DNA of 64,000 bases from Telopea speciosissima (lineage: Eukaryota; Streptophyta; Magnoliopsida; Proteales; Proteaceae): NCBI RefSeq assembly GCF_018873765.1, contig NC_057925.1, positions 44,237,010 to 44,301,009 on the forward strand. The letters run 5' to 3'. A program made the translations under genes and the position numbers. Below the pieces are notes generated by a model. The model was not told where the DNA came from. It was given only the letters and a program-made list of their open reading frames with translations, and searched no databases. This document shows positions 43,985-55,188 of this stretch, piece after piece. Numbering within the stretch: position 1 is the first letter of the stretch; each line of letters starts with the position of its first letter.

Positions 43985-44260
43985 CGAAGTGTAACCTTCG
44001 CACCAAAACCATTGGATTATGATCAGAATCGACACTTGTATCGGTTTTGGCCGATACTGATACCGATGTTGATACGGATCGATTGTATTGGATTAGATCA
44101 AACTATTTTAGCCTTAAAATACTTATACTTTGGTTTTTTGGATCATTTACCCTCTTTATACGGATACCTTTGCTATAGTATCGTTATCGGGTACCGAGGA
44201 TACCAATATGTATAGGTCGATACGGCGGATATGATACAAATACCTTGAACCGTAGCTGAC
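43985..44260. mobile_element. Decayed GATACC-rich MITE
   Basis: CGATACTGATACCGATG, GGATACGGATCGATTG-like words, TATCGGGTACCGAGG, and outer ACCAAAACCATTGG / CCTTGAACCGTAGC ends resemble the hAT-type element at 39,251. No duplication is visible. Confidence 0.45.
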
Positions 44261-46364
44261 CAATGAACTGAGTTTCCCTTCATCTATGGTGAAATAGGAA
44301 TTCCTTAACCGTTAGATGGACACAAGAGAGGGTAGTTTTGACTTCTCCAATAGGTAGTGAGAGTGTAATGAGTAATGACAACAAAAGAGTTTAATCATGA
44401 GATCACTTCACCCATGATGATGGAATTCTTCCTTCTTCTTCAGGGGTGAAAGGAAACCTATCATTCTAAATGAATAGTCTATTTAGATCGATAAATATTC
44501 AAGGAGAAAGTTTTCCTCTACCCATAAAGGACAGTTCACCCACCCTCCTAGGGTTTACAAACTCTGTAGGCTTTTAGTATGTTCCCAAAATATCATCCAG
44601 AGGGCCCTCTCTCGTCCCACAGTGAATGGAAATGCATTTTAAGTTGATTTTGCATTCTTGGACGATGAAAACAACTATTTTTTATCATCCGAGAATATGA
44701 AATTGACTTAGAATGCATTCCAAGAATGCTTACCAAATGCTACCTGATCCAACAATATTTTACTAATGAAACTTTGACTTTCATAAGGTGCCAATAAAAG
44801 TTAGTAGCTTGTACATCCCCTCCGCCATTTGTTTATTACTTTGATTGAAACCAGTGATCCAATCAATTACACTTATAACTTATAGGTTATCAAAACCAAT
44901 ATTTCGAGGTTGAAATTGGTTGGGATGTCTAAATGTTTGGTGTTCGTCCAACCTAACCCACTTAGGGACATGTCACCCCCCCCCCAAAAAAAAAAAGGTC
45001 TTCTTTATTGTACTTGAAAGGTTAGAGGACATTTTTGTTATTTTTTCAAAGATCCTTAAAAAGAGGGAGAAGAATGTATCAGAAATTAAAATTTTATGGT
45101 GACATTTTAGTTTTGTTTTGTTAATGGGTTTCCAAGACTTTATTTGTAGCATGGAAATTCTATTTTGGAAGAAATTTGACATGTGATCAAGAAACCGTAG
45201 GCCTCAATTAACTTGTCATGTGGTAGATAATAAGGCCATACAGGAAAATCTTCTAAGTTGGTCTTCCAAGAAACATTTCCTTGTACAATTTAATAATTTT
45301 TGTATAAGAACTAGAATGAGTTTAGAAATAAGGTGAATAGTAGTTTTGGTTAATACAAGGGATAAAGGTTGGCAGCTTTGTTTAGATTGAGTGAATATGT
45401 ATTAACAAAAACTAAAATCTAACCATTTAGCACATTGAGTAAATCTACCATATGAAAAATTTTGGCTGAAAATATGACAATTTAGTAGAACTCAGATTAA
45501 GTGGAGATATTGTCATGACATAATAAAGTTTTAGGTTAAATTTTTGTGCAATTTCATGTTAATTTGACACATTAATTTCTTTTTGATTGATTGATCAATT
45601 CTATTCCACATTGGAGTGATGAGTGAACAAGGGCAGTGACCATATTAATGGGCCTTAATATTTTAGTTAAATTTAAATATCAAAGATTAAAAAGAGGTAA
45701 ATGTCAAGGCAAGGAATCTAGCTGAAGAGAAAAGGAGGGCTTGGATTTGGCAAGGGATTGGTCAAGGATTGAGGGTCTTCTTTCCTGAGCCTGACTCCCG
45801 AGTAGTTCCTACACCTGTTGGTTTGAGGAAATGAGGAATATCAGGCCAACTGGGTTGAAGTAGGGTGGGACCATGGCTTCTTTGTGGAACATTGGGCAAT
45901 AAACCAATTAGATTGTTGATTTTGTCCCCGGCTTTGTGATTGTTTCTTTTTCTTAATTTGGGTGCAAGGTCTTAAGAGTATCCCCTAGCCAAGGAGGGAA
46001 AACATCAAACAGAGAAAATGAAACCCTGTTTAAGACACCGATTGCTATAAAATGGGCAGGATTTAGAAAATTTTCCAAAAACCAAAGCAAAACTAAAAAA
46101 CTCAAAATTTTCATAAAGATTTTTAGCAGTAAAAAACAATGAAACTAGTATCGCAATCAACATGAGATTAGTTTTAATTTAGCCTAAAATGGTTCTCCAT
46201 TTGCATCGGATAAGATATGAAACCTTTTATGAGTCCATCTTTGTTGTAGTTTGTTGAAATTTCTCTTGTAATGTGAAGATCTCAACACAATACTGAAAAA
46301 AGAAAAAGAATAAGATGACATTGAGTGATTTTAAAAAATAAGTAATCTTAAAGGTCATATGAAA
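44261..46364. other. Intergenic DNA without recognised genes
   Basis: About 2.1 kb of AT-rich sequence. The block at 44,500-44,560 (AAGTTTTCCTCTACCC, GTTCACCCACCCTCC) resembles 47,800-47,850 and 62,335-62,390, so a small repeat is shared with the duplicated unit. A C9A11 junction lies near 44,978-44,997. Confidence 0.45.
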
Positions 46365-46789
46365 TAGGGCTGCAAATGGATAACCGAAAATCCGAATGCG
46401 ATCCGCATCCGTATTCGTTTAGGGGTATCCGTATTCGGTTAGAGATATCCGGAAAAAAATCCGAATACTCCGATAAAAATCCGAATCCGAATACTTAATT
46501 ATAAAAAATTAAGTAAATAACGATCTTGAGGGTTTTTGAAGATTCAACAGGTTCTAGAATATGAGGAAAAGAGAATCATGATCTAAAACTATGGATTGAG
46601 AGTGAATTGTATCCACTAGGGGGAGGAAGGTTTGGGTTACACAAGGCAGAGGTGTAAACGGATGGTCGAAAATCCAAATTCGATCCGCATCCGAATCCAT
46701 TTAAAGGTATCCGTATTTGACCAGGAAATATCTGAATCCGATTACATCTGATCCGTATCCGAGCCGAATCCGATCCGTTTACAGGCCTA
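46365..46789. mobile_element. hAT-type MITE, inverted relative of 39,871-40,317
   Basis: It begins TAGGGCTGCAAATGGATAAC and ends CGTTTACAGGCCTA. The central part matches the reverse complement of the other copy, for example CTTGAGGGTTTTTGAAGATT and CCACTAGGGGGAGGAAGG. The outer eight bases ATATGAAA and ATATCGCA agree at six positions, a probable eroded duplication. Confidence 0.8.
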
Positions 46790-47262
46790 CATATCGCAAA
46801 TATACACTTACTAAATAAATTCCTATAATTGGTTTACTCCAATGTCTTAATTAGTCTTATCATTTGAAGTTTCATCATCATAATTAATTCTGTTCCGGAT
46901 GAAGAAGGGCAAACTGAAAAAAAAAAAATAATGTCTTGTAAATATTTAAGGGCAATGAGTAATACAAACAAATATCATGTTAATAATGCATGATGATTTT
47001 GGGTTAGAAGTTGCTCATAACAAATGCATGTCCTTACTCCTTAGTAACCACCTACTAGTATTTCACATGAATTTTATCAAGGTAATAACATCTTCGTAAA
47101 ATTTCGAGTGGTTGGTGCCTTCTTGGATTAACCGGCTAGATTATAAATATCACAAACAAATCTGATGAATGGTGGATTCTCTCTGTAGCATGGATTACAA
47201 GAAATTGGGCTTTTGAAAAGCCCGCAAACACATAAAGCTGAGAAGATAACTACTCTACAAAT
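46790..47262. other. Left flank of the duplicated unit
   Basis: Unique AT-rich sequence with no gene. It has no counterpart left of the second copy, which fixes the unit boundary near 47,263. Confidence 0.4.
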
Positions 47263-48034
47263 ATAACATGATGTGGGTTGTCTAAGTGTAATTGAGCAGA
47301 AAACGCCTGTTGGCGTGGTGGTGGCTGTCAATTGCAGTTGACCACCGGCCTAAGTCGTGGGAGAGGTTGCTTGTTTGACTCTCCCCCCATCGGATGCTTG
47401 ACACCCTCTTATTCACCATTGTCCCCTCCCTCTATGGGGACCCCACCTTCTGATGGTGGTAGTTCAATAATCTTACATAGAACGGGAGAATAGGTACTTG
47501 AAAAATTCCTAATGGACAAAGGGTTTCCACCTGTAAAAACATGGGCATTGATGTTTTTTTGTCCTCTCGAGTGTTGGGTGGACAGTTTGATTCTTATGTA
47601 TGGTGAACTGGGCAGTACACCGCACTTGAGAGGATAAATTTCCATGTTGTAATCTATCGGGATCTTTCTATGGAGTTGTATTCGTAGAACTACCGCTTGA
47701 GGTGGTGGTTGTTTATTATTCTTCTTCTATTTTTTCCTTTTCTTTTTTACTTATCTAGGAGATGATTTTTATTCTTTTGGGCTTGTTGAATATATTTTAG
47801 GGGGAAAGTTTCCCGCCACCCATATATGGAGGAGGGTTCAACCACCATCCTAAGGTCTTAATTACTCTCCCCCACAGAAAATACACATCCCACCGTTCCC
47901 GATTCCCATCCCAAGGCACTCACTGACACACATCGGTGAAGGAATTCCTCGTGAAGGGAAATTCGATCTTATATTTTATGTAAAAGGTCTCTTTGAGCAG
48001 TAGTTTGCTTTGTCATAGGTTTTTTTTATTAATT

Positions 48035-48846
48035 CGTTTCAGGCAGCAGCTTGAATACTTGAAGAACTTGAATAAAAATCAAAACTTGAACTAAAAACTT
48101 GAATGAGAGCTTCAAAGAACCACCTGGGCTTCACACCGCAAGGTGTCAATTGAATCAAACACCAATCCCACCAATGAACCACCCGGGCTTCCCACCGCAC
48201 AATGTTAATCAGATCAAACATTGATACCACCAACCTTGATCAAACACAAGTAAAAAATCATCAATTAAGAAGAAGAGTAGCAAAAGCTTTCATTAATATC
48301 AAAATTCGTCTACAATACTTGCCCTCATACATCCTTATATAAAAGACTCAAAAACAAACTCCTACATTAAAAAAGAAAGGCCTAACATAATTCTTAACCT
48401 ATTAGGTAACCTAAACTGACAAGAATAGTGAAATAACAAAGGAAATAGACTCAAAACATAGCTGGACTTATAGAGTCCTAATCCAATCCAACTTAAATAA
48501 TAATTAAATAGTCACATGCATAGTTGTCAAGGCATAGTCTAGGCGCCTTGGGCACCTTGGTTGCCTAGTTGGTGTCGACTTGATTTTGACCCCTCTCCAA
48601 TGCCTTGGGTCGCCTAAACACCGTGCCAACTATGGTCACATGATCACTTAACTAAGTCACATGGTCACTTAAGTAATCACATGACCACTAATTACATGTA
48701 AATAAAACTAAGTATAGAACTAAAACTTCATCCTGTCAGCAACCTAGTTACCCATATTTTAGGTTTATAAAAGTGGTTTATTTCATAGAAAGCCCATGGG
48801 ATCAAAGACCCAACATGTATATAACCCAAGTACCCACCCTAGACTT
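48035..48846 (-). repeat. LTR-like repeat, copy B (minus orientation)
   Basis: Reverse complement of the 3,074-3,790 repeat: the minus strand shows CTTTTATATAAGGATG (TATA), CGAATTTTGATATTAATGAA and the doubled GTTTGATC...GAAGCC unit. A hAT MITE (48,519-48,634) is inserted in it. The repeat continues beyond the LINE at 48,847-49,663, resuming with AATAAGTCTAGGG on the minus strand. Confidence 0.65.
48519..48634. mobile_element. hAT-type MITE, 116 bp, perfect 8-bp duplication
   Basis: GTCACATG lies on both sides (48511-48518 and 48635-48642). The ends are CATAGTTGTCAAGGC and GTGCCAACTATG. The same insertion is at 63,051-63,178 in the second copy. Confidence 0.9.
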
Positions 48847-49663
48847 TTTTTTTTTTTTTTTGGATGAATAAAAAAATTCATTTCCAAAGAGGAAAAAGGA
48901 AATACATCAACCCTCAAATTAAGAGTGAGAGGAGAAGAAAAAACAAAAAGCAAAAGAGCCATAAGACTCAAACAGGAGAGTTAGATGCTCGAAGAGAGCT
49001 AGAGGAAAGACCCCAGGATACAACAATAAGTCTGTTTCTTAGGGGTATCAATACAAGTGGAGGGTACAACCGAATTAAGTTTAGCTTTAATTTCAAAAGA
49101 AATGGAATCCCAAATCTATTAATGAGATCGAGATTTGGTAGTCCATTTTCGGATATTGCGTTCCATCCAAATATGATTATTGACTGCACAAAAAGCCAAC
49201 TTTCCAACCGTGTCACAGAGAGAGTGGCCACTAAAAGTCATATCAACCCAAACCCATTTTCTATCAAAAAGAAGAATCTTACGATTTCTTGTCCAGTATT
49301 TTGCAAGGATGCCTTTCCATATAGAGGAGGAGAAAGGGCAAGTAAAGAAAAGGTGGATGGAATCCTCAACCGCATTCCAACAAAGATCACAACTGGGGGA
49401 AACCGCAATATGCCAATGTCGAAGAAAGGACTGCGTTGGAACACAATCTCCTCTACTGTAGGGTTTCCTAGTAATAGAAGGCAAGATATTCCAAATATTA
49501 TTAAGCACTGGGCTGGAGGAGGACGGGGGAACCCAGCCAGCCGAATCAAGAATATCAACCACTAAAGAACTTCGAGTAAGCCCAGAACCTTAGATAGTTC
49601 TAGGGTTGACCCAATGGAGAAGAATTCCCATAGGGTGCCCATGAACTAGCCATTGAGAAGTGG
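48847..49663 (-). mobile_element. 5'-truncated LINE with about 18-bp target duplication
   Basis: AGTACCCACCCTAGACTT before and AGTACCCAACCCTAGACTT after differ by one inserted base. A T-run at 48,847-48,861 is the tail. On the minus strand a 147-residue frame (49562-49119) holds the zf-RVT domain (HIAVSPSCDLCWNAVEDSIH, LFFTCPFSSSIWKGILAKYW, HIWMERNIRKW), followed by frameshifted ORF2 end at 49231-48968. Only the last part of ORF2 was inserted. Confidence 0.9.
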
Positions 49664-49779
49664 AGTACCCAACCCTAGACTTATTCCTAAGCAAACAAGC
49701 CCTATTTGGTGATGAATCTGTATCACCCAGACCCCGCAGTGGTGATTACCTTATGCACTGGGTATACCTTTTTGATTTT

Positions 49780-51393
49780 GGGAAATTTACGAAACACCCT
49801 CTGAAAATGGGCTGATACTCAGATCACCCCCTCTACACTAACGGTGTTAGTCTGCTGTTAGTTATTGGTGTAAAAGGACTATTTTACCCTTGTACTAAAT
49901 CATTAAAATTAAATTTACCATACTACCCTTTCCTATTCTTCTCATCTTGTGTTTTCTCGAACCCTAGCTGACGCCCAACGGTGATACCCGTGCCCATTGC
50001 TCAACGCCATCTCCGTCTCTGTTCACGGTGGCAGCCATCGGGTGGCCAGGGGGTGATTGCAGGTCCAAACCCTCATCCTTCACGGCTTCACCCCTACCCT
50101 AACTGCTGCATCTGCCGCCCCTTCTTCTTCTCGGCTGTAGATTTTCGTTTGTTTGTTCATGGCAAAATTGGAGTTGAGGCAGATCCAGATGTAACGGCGA
50201 AGGCGTTTTCTTTTGATCCTCCGTTTCTTTTCTTCTCGATTTCTTTTTGTTTCTCTTGAAATCTCTCTTCTCTAAGAATGATCCTCTCTCTGATTTTTCT
50301 CACTCTCTCTCCCTGATTTTTCTCTTCTGAAATCCCTCCCTCGAAATCTCTCTTTCAGTTCTGTTTCAATCCATCGAATTGAGATGGCAATTGGGTTAAT
50401 TTCATTATTCAGGTCAACCAAGCCAAAAAAAAAAAAACAAATCTTGATTTTACTGTTTAAAGTTTAGGACTTTAAAGATTCAATTTTGGTTCCTGTTCTG
50501 TTTGATGGGGATAGATTGTAGATTAGATTATAGAATGGCCTAGTTCAAATTGTAGAAAATAGAGTAAGGGCCTTTGTTCACTGATCTTATAAAACTACTA
50601 CTACTACTGTTCACTCAGATCAGTTGCAGAGATGTTTTATAAATTGGAATCACTTTGTTCCACTGTTTAGTAAACAAAAAAAAAAAAAAAAAAAAAAGAA
50701 AAAAGACTCTTTTCTTGTTCTGAATTCAAATGGGTCATTTGAATCTGTAAAAACAATTCAAAGAAGAAGAAGACACAAAGATCCAAACGTACAACAAAAC
50801 TGATAGTTTTCTAAAAAATCTTCCTTCTTCAAAAGAAGGGCCTCGAAACCTCAGTTCTGCAAAAGTAAGAAGCTCTTTAATTAGGCTTAAGGTGCAACTA
50901 TAATATTTAGAAAAGAAAAAAAAAAGTTGAACACTGTTGAAGAACAGTGGAAAAGTTGTGATAGATTTAAACAAATCAAGCAAGCAAAACTAAGGATTTT
51001 GCTATGAGGCGGAAGGAAGAGGAGATGAGAGAGAAGGCCTTGAACTCATACACTATTTGGAACATGAATTGCAGAGGTGGGGATTGAATCAGGGTAGTTC
51101 AAACCCTAACTCCATTCGGTTTAGCAATTTGGGGAAGAAGGAGAGGGAATATTCCCTCTCCGATTCCTTATTTTAATTAAGAGAAAAAAAAAAGAGTATA
51201 TTTTTTGGGTTTTAAGATCTAAGGGTAAAATAGTAATTATACTCTTCTCAAGGGTAGTTTAGGGTTTTCAAAAAATTTAACTAGCTGACTTCAACAGTTA
51301 ACTAACTGTAGGGTCTAATTTTAGTATAGGGCTCTAATGCAGGGGGTGATCTGAGTATCAGCCCATTTTCAGGGGGTGTTTCATAAATTTCTC
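49780..51393. mobile_element. Mutator-like element, 1.6 kb, no transposase (possible Pack-MULE)
   Basis: The left end GGGAAATTTACGAAACACCC, with TGAAAATGGGCTGATACTCA next, is mirrored by the right end (TGAGTATCAGCCCATTTTCA, then TGTTTCATAAATTTCTC). Inverted homology extends about 150 bases. The interior has a C- and T-rich segment at 49,950-50,340 that reads like a plant gene 5' region (CTCTCTCCCTGATTTTTCTC), and no transposase. The flanks TTTGATTTT and TTTTTTTAT are too simple to prove a 9-bp duplication. Confidence 0.75.
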
Positions 51394-51678
51394 TTTTTTT
51401 ATTTATTGTAACATTATATTTGTTAATTCAAATTTATACTGTCAATATATATTTTTCACTTAGAGCATCAGACTTTATTTGTGAATGGATTGATCAGATT
51501 GGATTGTTTTATCTACACAGGGGAATTGTTGCATTCTGTCAGTATAAATTTTTCACTTTCAAAACCATTATTTGCTCTATTAGAGGTTATAAACGGTACC
51601 TAAAGAAAAAGAAAAGAAAAGTCATACAAATGATTCCAAATTAAATAAATTAGGATTTGCCAATTTTGGTGATATGGG
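51394..51678. other. Spacer between the Mutator-like and copia elements
   Basis: AT-rich single-copy sequence ending in the copia target ATGGG (51674-51678). It continues on the other side of the copia element at 61,763-61,795. Confidence 0.5.
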
Positions 51679-53086
51679 TGTTGTGTAACTTAGAGGGGGG
51701 TGAATGGATTACCACTAGTGGATTTTGTCTCTTTTTCGATTAGTCACACACTTAGATTGATTATAGCAATATAAAAGGATGAAAACAAATGAGACATAAG
51801 ATTTATAATGGTTCGGCTAACTTAGCCTACATCCACTCCTCTCAACCTTGAGAGAATTCCACTAGTATTTTTCTTTCAATACAATAGGTGGGGAAATGAT
51901 ACATTTACAACTTTTTTTAACAGGATAAGAGGATCCTTACAATCTTAGTTCTAGGACAAGAGTATCCTTCAATCTCTTATGGATGAGAGGGTCCTTGTAC
52001 TAATCTAATTATGGTCTAGATTAATACAACAATGCTTTATCAATTCAAAAGGGTAAACAATCAAATACAATAGAAAGTTTGGTATAAATACCTATCAAAG
52101 AGTAGTGACACTTTTACCCTTTGAGTGATGATGCACAATGATATGAATGAGAATGATGCACCTTGAATCTCCTAAATGATTCTCCTTGATGGCATAAATT
52201 GGAGAGAGTGGAGTGATGAGAGCTTGGTAAGATTTATTTGAAGAACTTGAATTGAATAACTTGGCTCAATGACAAATTTGTATTTTTTCACTTTCACAAA
52301 TGTACTATGCACTTTTTCTATCAAAAGATGTGTTTTGTTTCTTGTTTGGATGTCTTTTATAAAGCCAAAAGTTGAAGTTTGTTTGTTCTCCAACGGATAT
52401 AAAACATTCATATTTTTAGTCTATCGATCGACCTATAAAACTTGTCGGTCGACCGTAAAAAATTAACCATTGAAAAACTAGCCATTAAGGCCAATTTTGA
52501 GGCTGTCGATCGATTATCGGTCGACCTATGGATCGACCTACAAGTGTTGATCGACTGGCAGTTCTGTCGATTGCACTTGACAGGTCACTGGAATCAGGCT
52601 TGTGGCTTTTAATTGCTGTAGGTCAACCGACAAACAGTTTGTCCTGTTTTTAACTGTCTGTCAAGTGCTTCTTGGCCCGGTTTGTTTGGGACTTCATGGG
52701 GCTTTGTCTAATATATTTATAGCCATGTTTCTTGAGTCTAGGGCATGGGAACGAGTTCCTCCTAAGGTCTCTAACATGTGAATGCAATGTGTGTGCAATG
52801 TGATATGCATGTGTATAGAATGTGTTCTATGTGCACTTGAATCTTCTTGGAGGTTCTTTGTCTTGTGAGTGTGAGTTCATGGTCTTCTTTACTGATGTTC
52901 TTCAATCTTCAAGCTTCTTCTTTTCTTTAATTCTTTTATTATGAGCTCCGTTGATCGAGTCCTTCCTAGGTGCGTGATATCTTCCAACGTCTGACTATGA
53001 GGCTTGCTTGAAGATTGGAGCATTAGTATTAATCTCAATGTTTGTTATCATCAAAATCAGTTTATGGAGGAATGTGTTTTTCAATA
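51679..53086 (-). repeat. Copia 3' LTR (1408 bp)
   Basis: Plus-strand ends are TGTTGTGTAACTTAG and GTGTTTTTCAATA. It matches 60,381-61,762 throughout. A cluster of GGTCGAC / CGATCGACC palindromes lies at 52,420-52,570. Confidence 0.93.
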
Positions 53087-53087
53087 A

Positions 53088-53100
53088 TCTCCCCCTTTTT
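53088..53100 (-). promoter_or_regulatory. Copia polypurine tract
   Basis: The minus strand reads AAAAAGGGGGAGA one base from the 3' LTR, the position where plus-strand DNA synthesis is primed in LTR elements. Confidence 0.85.
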
Positions 53101-53149
53101 GATGATGACAAACATGTGACTCAAGATAAATATGCATTATTCTTTGTAG

Positions 53150-53360
53150 GCATGTAATTCAAGATGAATATGCATTATCATACATAATATGAATATTTGA
53201 ATCACAATTCAAGATAAATATGCATGATCATATTATCATACATAATATTGATAAATATGCATTATCACAATTCAAGATAAATATGCATTATCATATTATC
53301 ATACATAATATTGATAAATATGCATTATCATATTGTCATAGATAATATGAATATTTGAAT
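53150..53360. repeat. AT-rich tandem repeats next to the polypurine tract
   Basis: Irregular copies of AAGATAAATATGCATTATCA and CATACATAATATTGATAAA alternate here. They are internal to the copia element, just upstream of its polypurine tract in element orientation. Confidence 0.8.
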
Positions 53361-53703
53361 TACAATAACTTCTGCCCCTTTTGTCAACACAAAAAGGAGG
53401 TGGAGAACATGATTGGCTCCCCCTGAGCCAGTGCTAGTAATCAAGAACAAGCAAAAATAGTCTTAGGGTGGCTCCCCCTAAGGAAATGACTTCCTGTATG
53501 GTTAGAAGAATAGAGAGCAAGGAATATTAAGCCAATTAAAGTATTAATACTAAAAACATCATTGCACAATAAGGTGTAGGATGCTGCAAATTAGAAGTTT
53601 CAAGTTTCAAAAGTGTGCCACAAGTTAGAGGTTCCAAAAAGGTGTGCCACAAAAGTACATATCAAGAGTTCTAATATAGAGTTAGTAATGTCAACCATCT
53701 TTA

Positions 53704-54834
53704 CTATGGAGGAGGAGGAAAGAAATACAGATTGAGACGCTGCAGGATCACTTGGTTCTCCCTTTGGATGCAAAGAATCTCCTCTTGATCTTGGTGGATG
53801 GAGGTGAAATGATCCTCAAAGCCCTTCAAGCGAGTATCAAGTTGTTACTGAAAGCTTGAAAATTCATCTCTAGTGACATAGTCTCCTGAAGGTTCACCAA
53901 CATAGTCTTCATCCTCACTATCTGCCTCTTCTTGTGAATCTTCTTCTTCACTTGTGACATGTTGAGTAGCTCGCTTCCTTCGAGCTTGTAGCGAAGTAGG
54001 AGCATCAACAAAACCCAGGTTCATCTTCTTGATTGTGGATGAGTCAATGTCAAGCATCTTGGGGTCAATGAATTCCCCAGAGAGATCCACTTCATGGAAT
54101 TTAAGGATGGCAATTATGAGTTTGCCATATGGAAGGTTCCCCCTGTAATGAGGTACTGCACAGTGCTCCATGGTCTTCATGATCAAGTATGGGAGATTGA
54201 TAGGGTTGACAGTGACAAGACACCAAGTGATATAGGCCTGAAAGGGATTGACTTGGTCCCTATGACCTCCTTTGGGCAGGATATTGTAGCTTACAATGAA
54301 GCTAATCAGTCTAGGTAGTTCAAGAAGTTCAATGGCTTTAATAGTTGGTTCAAAGCCAACAAAGTTTTTCATGATTGGTTCATAGACTTCATCTATATTC
54401 ATAAAGGTCTTGGCATCCCCTTTGGGAGGAAGGTATCTCATGTCTCCAAAGGTGGGAATTCCCATGATTTTCCCTAGGTCTTCATAAGTAAACATGATGG
54501 GAACACCCTTAACTAGGGATATGATGACAAGCCTATCATTCACCATTTGGGTTCTAAGATTACAGTAGAAATGTCTGACAATGTCAGGATAGCAGGGAAC
54601 AATATAGACTAAGGTATTTTCCTAACCTAAATATTTAAAATATTCTTCAATTTCATAGTTAAGGAATTGAGAAACTCTTACAGTTCTTTCCTTGTTCACC
54701 TTTCTCTTCTCAAACCTTCCCCAGAGAATGGAGGCTTCCTCTGAGATGAAGAGAGACTTGTCATATGCTGTAGAGCTCTCCCCAACTTTGGCTTTCTTCT
54801 TTGGTTGCTTGCCCTTGCTTTGCTGTGAAGCCAT
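53704..54834 (-). pseudogene. Additional copia frame downstream of pol ('putative plant transposon protein' type)
   Basis: One frame of 377 codons starts MASQQSKGKQPKKKAKVGES and is broken only by TAG at 54622-54624 (after YFKYLG, probably a Trp codon) and TAA at 53845-53847 (after SSFQ, probably Gln). A basic N-terminus is followed by a domain with SILWGRFEKRKVNKERTV, YPDIVRHFYCNL and LVKGVPIMFTYEDLGKIMGI. Then come an acidic stretch (TSEEEDSQEEADSEDEDYVG) and a probable coiled coil (LKGFEDHFTSIHQDQEEILC). The middle resembles uncharacterised plant retroelement proteins annotated as putative plant transposon protein. It is in the sense orientation, where SIRE elements carry an envelope-like frame. 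Its function is unknown. Confidence 0.75.
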
Positions 54835-55188
54835 TTGGAACCTAGGGTTTTAGAGATTAGAGAAATATAGAGATTTTTTGGGTTGAAAGTGGGTAGAATG
54901 AGTAGGAAGAGTGATTTGGGGTTTGGATTTGATGAAATCTCAAGGGATTTGGCTAGGGTTTGTCTTAGAACACTAGGAGGGAGTGTTTTGGAGAGAAAGG
55001 GAAACCGGACAAGAGGGAAGGGTAATGAGCAAATGAGTTTCGGTTTTGGTTTTTATAACAGATTTTTTTGTGTCGGTTGACCTACACGAGTCTGTCGGTC
55101 GACCGACAGGCCAAAAACAAAGGATTTTGAGTTTTTAACCCAGATTTTTGCTAGCAGTCTGATTTTTGGGCTTTTTGAGGATTTAGAA

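Larger units (their letters stand above)
47263..49462. repeat. Duplicated unit, left copy (at least 2.2 kb)
   Basis: Starting ATAACATGATGTGGGTTG, it matches 61,796-64,000 almost without net length change (offset 14,533 at the start and 14,540 at the end). It contains a tRNA-like or SINE-like start (GTGGTGGCTGTCAATTGC, about 47,280-47,420), an LTR-like repeat, a hAT MITE and a LINE 3' end. All are at the same positions in both copies. The true right end cannot be set because the second copy runs off the window. Confidence 0.88.

Noticed and set aside
44978..44997. C9A11 junction as a LINE tail or insertion mark
   Set aside because: No adjacent element sequence or target duplication was found.
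48864..49565. 233-residue plus-strand frame
   Set aside because: Antisense of the LINE at 48,847-49,663. The conserved Cys/His spacing is on the minus strand.
53150..53360. CRISPR-like spaced repeats
   Set aside because: The repeats are AT-rich, irregular and internal to a plant copia element.
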